Assembly: GCA_025093985.1 (NCBI GenBank)
Contig: JACAAK010000039.1
Location: 1 to 33,114 of the forward strand
DNA length: 33,114 nt
Source: Calvatia gigantea
Taxonomy: Eukaryota > Basidiomycota > Agaricomycetes > Agaricales > Lycoperdaceae
Reading direction: 5' to 3'
Every line of letters begins with the position of its first letter. The stretch's first letter is position 1. Under the pieces are notes generated by a model. That model was not told the DNA's origin. It worked only from the letters and a program-made list of their open reading frames with translations, and did not search any database. Positions 28,466 through 33,114 of the stretch are shown piece by piece. Both the position numbers and the translations under genes were made by a program.

Positions 28466-29530
28466 TTAAAGCCGATAAAACTGTTTGGCATTGTGATGGA
28501 ATACGCGTTTTAAAGCATCAGGGTCATAGGCTGCGACGACGTCGCTAAAGGCATCGATAATATTCACCAACGATGTACTGACCGAATCCATCGGAAAGTT
28601 AGAGGCAAACATCACCCGATAGGTGCCAAAACAGGCGAGGGCATGTGTAATCAAGGGATATGCAAGGTCAAAGACTTCTTGTTTGGAAGCCAGTCGGCCT
28701 TCTTTATGAAAACGATGTCCTAATACAGGCATGAAAAGTCCTGACATTTTGGTATAGACATTTGGACAGCTTGCAAGCTCAGCTAAGTCGTCCTTCCAAC
28801 GAAAGAGAATATTTTCCCGTGCCGTCTGTGTCATCCCTGTATTTGCACCAATTGGGCCAAATAAACCTGCGGGGTGTACCCAAATGGTCTAGCACAATGG
28901 AAGTTTCAGGGAACTGCTTGGCCAGATAAATCACATCTTCAAGCTGTGTCGAATAAACCCAAGCATCAAAATTCAAGTTGTATTGGGACAGCACTTCGAA
29001 GCCTTTGAGAAATCTTTTATTGCGATATAAGTGTGGCTCATCTGTCCACGCATGGATTGCTTTGTCTTCATGAAAAGACGCCATTTTACGAATACCACGA
29101 AGTGTGGTGAAGCTTTATGGTGTAATTTTAGGATCTTTTTAAAGTTACGATCACGTGGGTCAGCTGTTGCGACGATGCCACCCAATTTGACCGTATCTAC
29201 CCCAAAAGCTAAAGACTCGATAAACTGAGTTTCCTCAACCACACCTTTGCCTTTGCTGTGATGCCAACTGGCTTCGACATGCACCACTTGTTCTACTGTG
29301 TATGGGCCAGTATCGCGTTTATAGTCTTGGGGCAAATAAGGACGTGTAATATGACGGATTAGGCCTAGGGTTTCAATCAGATCTTTAGGTTTCACCAAAC
29401 GAACCATTTTGTCCAAAAGCTTAGGATGCTTGCCCAATAATTTAACTGCCAAAGCCGCTGCATGTGGCGTGTTATAGGGGTCCCACTGGTGGATGTGTGG
29501 ATCGATGAGTGCAAAGTCCAAATGCTGCAT
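28466..29530 (-). pseudogene. Amidohydrolase-2 family TIM-barrel metal-dependent hydrolase, frameshifted twice
   Basis: A COG3618-like hydrolase of 354 residues if intact. The N-terminal metal-binding motif H12-x-H14 is seen in LIDPHIHQWDP. Related proteins hydrolyse lactones such as fuconolactone or 2-pyrone-4,6-dicarboxylate; the true substrate is unknown. The frame is shifted by a missing base near 29099 (PHF then RGIRKMASFHED after correction). It is shifted back by an extra base in the G run 28871-28874 (HLGTPAGLFGPIGANTG after correction). The two changes cancel, so the ends are in the same frame. The last part, YTKMSGLF and FASNFPMDSV, is typical of the family end. Probably read errors. 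Confidence 0.85.
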
Positions 29531-29618
29531 GTTCTTCCCTAAGACATATTCCTTAGCGATTACCTTACTGTAAATTGAGGTGTTGCAACATTGTATTTCG
29601 TTTCAAATACGACGAAAT

Positions 29619-29645
29619 GAAAAAAGCCAGCAGAAGCAGGCTTTG
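29619..29645 (-). terminator. Terminator of the DUF3144-like gene
   Basis: On the minus strand, AAAGCCTGC pairs with GCTGGCTTT with one mismatch around a four-base loop, followed by T. Confidence 0.65.
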
Positions 29646-29650
29646 ATTGA

Positions 29651-30048
29651 TCAGTGATCGTGTTTGTGGTCATGCTTGTTGGCATGAAATTCTTCGTTAT
29701 GACGGAAACGAAGGTAGTTTTCAAACTGTTCACAGTATTCGTCATAGTTGTCTTCAAGCATCATTTGGAACTGCTGCAAAATATAAGACATCACTTGCTC
29801 TTTGGCATCACGCATTTCATCGCCATCTTTAAAGTTGTTGGCTGCCACCCACGTGTTAAACGGGCTGTACCAAAACAACATTGCTGCGCTGACTTGTCCA
29901 CGCATTTCAGCAGGTTTCACTTGTGAACCTTTTTCAGTGCGACAAAAATCGTTGGCTTGCTTAATAAATTCATCTTGCACGTTCAAAAAAAAGCAGCATT
30001 CAACGCTTCTTCTTCGGTTACATCTGTTGCTTCAATCTTCTGAACCAT
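29651..30048 (-). pseudogene. DUF3144-like small protein with His-rich tail, frameshifted
   Basis: The real start is probably ATG 30048-30046 with AGGA just upstream, giving MVQKIEATDVTEEEALN. The frame is lost in the run of eight A at 29985-29992; a ninth would join it to the part beginning NVQDEFIKQANDFC. The whole is then 132 residues. The core FIKQAND..., GQVSAAMLFWYS and FNTWVAANNF resembles DUF3144 proteins, a family of unknown function. The C-terminus HANKHDHKHDH can bind metal. The frameshift is at the longest homopolymer among those affected in the window. Confidence 0.7.
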
Positions 30049-30162
30049 GAACTTGTCCTAAAATACATAAATAACTCAGACTGCATTATAGGCAAAGCCT
30101 TGCAGAAACTAAACCTTTGTCTTAATCTAAAAAATAGCCTAAGCAATAAAAAGAGAATATCC

Positions 30163-30794
30163 ATGCAAGACGCGATTGCAGTACAAAGTTTAAAAGTGAT
30201 ATTGCTTTATTGCGTCAAAACATTTGGCCACCACAAATCTAGCCAATGTCGAAGGCTTACCAATCTATTACGGAACGAAAGCAGAGGTCGAGGACTACTA
30301 TCGCCAGTGGACGGGTTTGATTGAGCGGGCACAAGACTTGTTCCAGCCTTTTATGGAAGATGATGTGTTGGATGCGATTCATCTACCCAGTCATTTGAAC
30401 TTACCGCTGTTTTATTTTCATGTCGATCGTATTCGGATTAATAAAACCCCGCGCCAAAGAGTCTAAAGTTTTCGCGGCATTGCGAGCTTAATTGAAAAAT
30501 TGCGGACAATTTGAACCAGAACAGGTACATGCTATGCGCGCTTGGTTGGACAGCGATGATAATGCTGCCTTGGTTGCGCATAGGGAGTTTATTGACCTCA
30601 GAACCTATGTGTTTCAGCATGGTCAAAGCGAATATACCCGTACCCGATTTTATGTAAATGGTATCGTGTTAAGTACCGAAGCACACTTTGAATTGGTCGA
30701 TGCTCGAGACAAACCACGTAAACAGCGCAGTGATAGCTATAACGATCCCTTAGCAGATAACAATACGTGGAAAGTGTACGGAAAGTATCGTTAA
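30163..30794 (+). pseudogene. Unidentified gene with several frameshifts (about 205 aa if intact)
   Basis: I do not recognise the product. The start ATG 30163 (MQDAIAVQSLK) lies behind AAGAGAA. Parts of good protein-like sequence occur in different frames: LANVEGLPIYYGTKAEVEDY, HLNLPLFYFHVDRIRINKTP, and EPEQVHAMRAWLDSDDN to the end YGKYR. Joining them needs changes at the A run near 30193, the T run near 30222, near 30455, and probably two more between 30480 and 30513. That is at least four indels, many more than in any other gene here. This could be either poor read coverage or true decay. It is divergent from the DUF3144-like gene. Confidence 0.6.
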
Positions 30795-30856
30795 CTTAGG
30801 TATAGACAGGGAATTCACCTATAGAGGAACTTTTCGCTGCTGATCTATATTTTAAT

Positions 30857-32326
30857 TTAAAAGACTATTTCAGCTTTTTTGGTTTGATTAAACTGTATCA
30901 GCTGTTGTTCAACCAATTTCAGCATTCTATTTTTTTCCGCCGCGATCCATCCTGCGGCAAAACTATAAGCGGCTTCTGGTTCAGGGGCTTGTTGAAATAA
31001 GGTGTCTGCAACCACCAAATCATTATAGTGCCCCAAGCTTTCCTGAACTGCTTTGAGTTTTTTTAAATAGGTTTTTAATGCTTTTGCATCGAGTAAAGAC
31101 GCCACAAACTCAATGCTATAACGCAGTTGTTTGACTTGCTTACGAACGCGGTGTTTTTCCTCATCTTCAAGTTGGCTAAAGTGCTCGGCATGTGTACATA
31201 TTTTATCATGTAAAACATGTATCACTTTGAGTGCATGCATTTTCAGTTTGGTTTTTGAAGGAAAATCTAGTTCTTGCTCCGTAAATAAAATTAATTCAAG
31301 CCAAAGTTGCGTCGTATCTGGTCGTTGAAATAGAGCGCAGACATCAGTGATAGTCTCTGTACTTGGTGGAAGATAGTCTAATGGATAACCTGCCTCAATC
31401 AGTTGAGGGAGTAGGTCTTCGTTCAGGGCATCAGTGTCACGTGTTCCACCTAAGGCTTGAAAAATAGTGGTGAGTTCCGTTTTCCAGTGTGGTTGAATGG
31501 CGTCCGACCATGCAGCAAAAACTTTTCAGTGCACTACGCAAGCGGCGAATCGCCACGCGGGCTTGGTGTATATGCTCACTGGAGTACTGCTGTCGAGCAA
31601 TTGAACTGGCATTGGGAAGTAAGTGCTGTAGGCAATTGGCCAGTATGCTTTGTAGAGCCTCAACTTCGCTTGAACTTCTGTTCAGTACAAGAGGTATTTG
31701 ATACTGCGCAGAAAAGGAACTTTGCTGACGAACGGCCTGAAGGCCATAGTCTGACTTGCTATGTGTGTCGAGACTTAGTTGGTATTTTTGAACCCAAGGT
31801 CGTATAAATGCGATCAAATCCTCTGTTGATCCTTGTTTTAATTCAAATTCGATCTCGAAAATATCAACACTGTTTTGTTCTTTAAAAATTTTGCCAATAT
31901 CGAGAGCAATTTCAACTGTACTGCTTCCAACATCCTGCAAAACGCGTAAACGTTGGATGTTGGTTTCAAAGAGCAATTCAAGGGTTGGAAGTGGAAGCCC
32001 CAAAGCGCGTTTTAATTTTTGTAGATAGCGGAATAATCTTTATAGTTATCTAAGTCAAGTCTAGTCGTTTCAGGTGGCGCTATATCAAATTCAAGTTCCA
32101 AGCGACTCAATACTTTTGCGGTATCCACTGCTTTGAAAGTTTGTTTCCATTCATCATTTTCCTGCCGACGTCGAATCGCGATGCAATGCTTAGCAAGTGT
32201 TTGATCCGCTGTATCAAAGTATTGGGCTGCTAAATGAATCGGCTCAGTCTTGAGCAGTGTAAACGCTTTTTGCAATGCATTACGCTTCTTAACTGGAACT
32301 TGAAACTTAAACTCAATCTCTTGCAT
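30857..32326 (-). pseudogene. CYTH-CHAD domain protein (inorganic triphosphatase-like), frameshifted twice
   Basis: A 489-residue protein if intact. The N-terminal CYTH tunnel domain starts MQEIEFKFQVPVK, with the ExExK metal/phosphate motif at residues 3-7, and contains IAIRRRQENDEWKQTFK. CYTH enzymes of this type split inorganic tripolyphosphate. The C-terminal half is a helical CHAD domain rich in His and Arg/Lys (HQARVAIRRLRSALKSF, HRVRKQVKQLRYSIEF), which binds polyphosphate. One base is missing in the T run 32016-32020 and one is extra in the A run 31517-31521; they cancel. Both are likely read errors. The neighbouring gene at 32720 encodes another CHAD-like end. Confidence 0.87.
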
Positions 32327-32719
32327 AGCCCTGACTCATGACAACCTACGTTTTACTATATGCTAAATGAGTAAAAAAAGACCAGATTTGAATAGGTATA
32401 AGCTAAAAGAGCAGAAATAGTGGGCTAGATGTCACTTTTAAAATGAGATGGTGGTTAGAAATATCCAGAGTTAATAAGTACAGATGGTTACTTCGAAGTG
32501 ATAATAAATTTACATTGAGTAGGAATGTATAGGCTTACTTTTTAAGAATAAAATGAATATAAAGCCTGTATTGTTTTGATAATAGGCCATTTTGTCATAG
32601 ATAAATTAGTGGTTTGAAGCGACCAACCATGATTTTCTATCATGGTTTTAGGTCTTATCAGGCTTTGTGGGGACGATAGCAGTCATGTATTTAACATGAC
32701 TGCTTTGGTATACAGAGCG
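32327..32719. other. Intergenic region with tandem hairpins
   Basis: No gene is seen in these 390 bases. Two perfect hairpins stand close together: AACCATGAT / ATCATGGTT at 32625-32647 and AGCAGTCATG / CATGACTGCT at 32678-32704. The second follows the stop of the upstream CHAD-like gene on the minus strand and may end its transcript, although no T run follows it. The rest should hold the promoter of the CYTH-CHAD gene. Confidence 0.45.
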
Positions 32720-33114
32720 TTATTTTAAGAATTTACGGCTAACTAAGAACTGTTCTGTCGCTTCTAAAAGTTTATCGGCATAAACTTCAAGCTTTGCTGT
32801 GAGCCAACCCAAAACAAACCAATCACTGGCTTCAAGTTCGGTCTGTTGAATGTATGCAGCTGAAGTCGCTAAGATTTGATATTCATGTGCGGCTTGTTGG
32901 GCATCATTCAACGCTTTACTGTATTTCTGCAAATTTTTCACATCATAAATTGACGTTAAAATAGGAAAGCTAAACTTCAATTCCTTAATTTTCTGCGCCA
33001 ATACATCTAAGCTTTCAAAGTGACTAATATCCGCAGTATTTAAGCTTTCTGTAGCTGTCGATATTGGTTTTGCAGGGTATTGTGCGCATAGGTTTTTAAA
33101 TCCTGCTTTTGCAC
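32720..33114 (-). CDS. C-terminal part of a second CHAD-like protein (runs off right edge)
   Basis: Reading is open on the minus strand from the window edge (residues AKAGFKNLCAQ...) to the stop at 32720, 131 codons. I treat it as the end of a longer gene rather than as a short gene from the internal TTG at 33001. The last 90 residues align by eye with the end of the CYTH-CHAD neighbour. KIKELKFSFPILTSIYDVKN matches KQVKQLRYSIEFVASLLDAK, and LGWLTAKLE matches AGWIAAEKN. It is therefore most likely a paralogous CHAD domain. Whether it has its own CYTH part cannot be seen. Confidence 0.65.
   Translation of the reverse strand, partial: AKAGFKNLCAQYPAKPISTATESLNTADISHFESLDVLAQKIKELKFSFPILTSIYDVKNLQKYSKALNDAQQAAHEYQILATSAAYIQQTELEASDWFVLGWLTAKLEVYADKLLEATEQFLVSRKFLK

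Noticed and set aside
29560..29757. Thr-rich minus-strand frame over the end of the DUF3144-like gene
   Set aside because: It overlaps the better-supported gene in another frame and crosses its terminator.
1..33114. CRISPR arrays, tRNA/rRNA genes, prophage or integron structures
   Set aside because: I looked for regularly spaced repeats, T-loop-like GGTTCGAATCC sequences and phage or integrase genes on both strands and saw none.

Overview
The window looks like chromosomal DNA of an Acinetobacter-type gammaproteobacterium. The evidence is moderately AT-rich codon use, a BioB/QueG/Nnr/SlyD/NDH-2/M61 gene set typical of that genus, the presence of both a monomeric and a dimeric NADP-isocitrate dehydrogenase, and an IS5-family (IS903-like) element of a kind common in Acinetobacter. 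Assignment is by protein similarity recalled from memory, not by a search.

Layout. 1-602 (-): N-terminal part of an AMP-forming acyl-CoA ligase with a promoter and a palindromic operator candidate upstream. 964-1441 (+): two small hypothetical genes. 1509-2498 (-): bioB. 2800-5657: queG (-) divergent from the translationally coupled pair nnr-acylphosphatase (+). 5724-9083 (-): slyD, ndh, and a PBP5/6-type D,D-carboxypeptidase. 9263-10966 (+): M61 peptidase with PDZ domain. 11049-11447 (-): exported 5-hydroxyisourate hydrolase. 11961-14192 (+): monomeric isocitrate dehydrogenase behind a long structured leader. 14313-15875 (-): an unidentified two-TM protein and rluE. 16549-17587: complete IS5-family element without visible target duplication, beside gene debris. 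18170-19424 (+): dimeric isocitrate dehydrogenase. 19707-20083 (+): two tiny genes, one encoding a Gln/Asn/Pro-rich peptide and one a Lys-rich peptide. 20235-20786 (+): M23 lipoprotein. 21006-22922 (-): YbfB-type MFS transporter and a flavin-reductase-like protein. 23082-28375 (+): tcyP, PhzF-like protein, and a double-M16 peptidase with a Fur-box-like site. 28466-30048 (-): amidohydrolase and a DUF3144-like protein. 30163-30794 (+): a heavily broken unknown gene. 30857-33114 (-): CYTH-CHAD triphosphatase and the C-terminal part of a second CHAD-like protein.

The genes are mostly independent housekeeping, cofactor (biotin, queuosine, NAD(P)HX repair), TCA-cycle, envelope and transport functions, each often closed by its own strong terminator. 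There is no defence island, prophage, CRISPR array, or rRNA/tRNA gene that I can see. The most striking property is that about ten genes carry single-base frameshifts, nearly all at homopolymers and mixed in sign. This points to base-calling errors in the assembly rather than true gene decay, and the density rises towards the right end. The best candidates for something undescribed are the Gln-rich/Lys-rich small-gene pair, the acyl-CoA ligase operator, and the leader of the monomeric isocitrate dehydrogenase.
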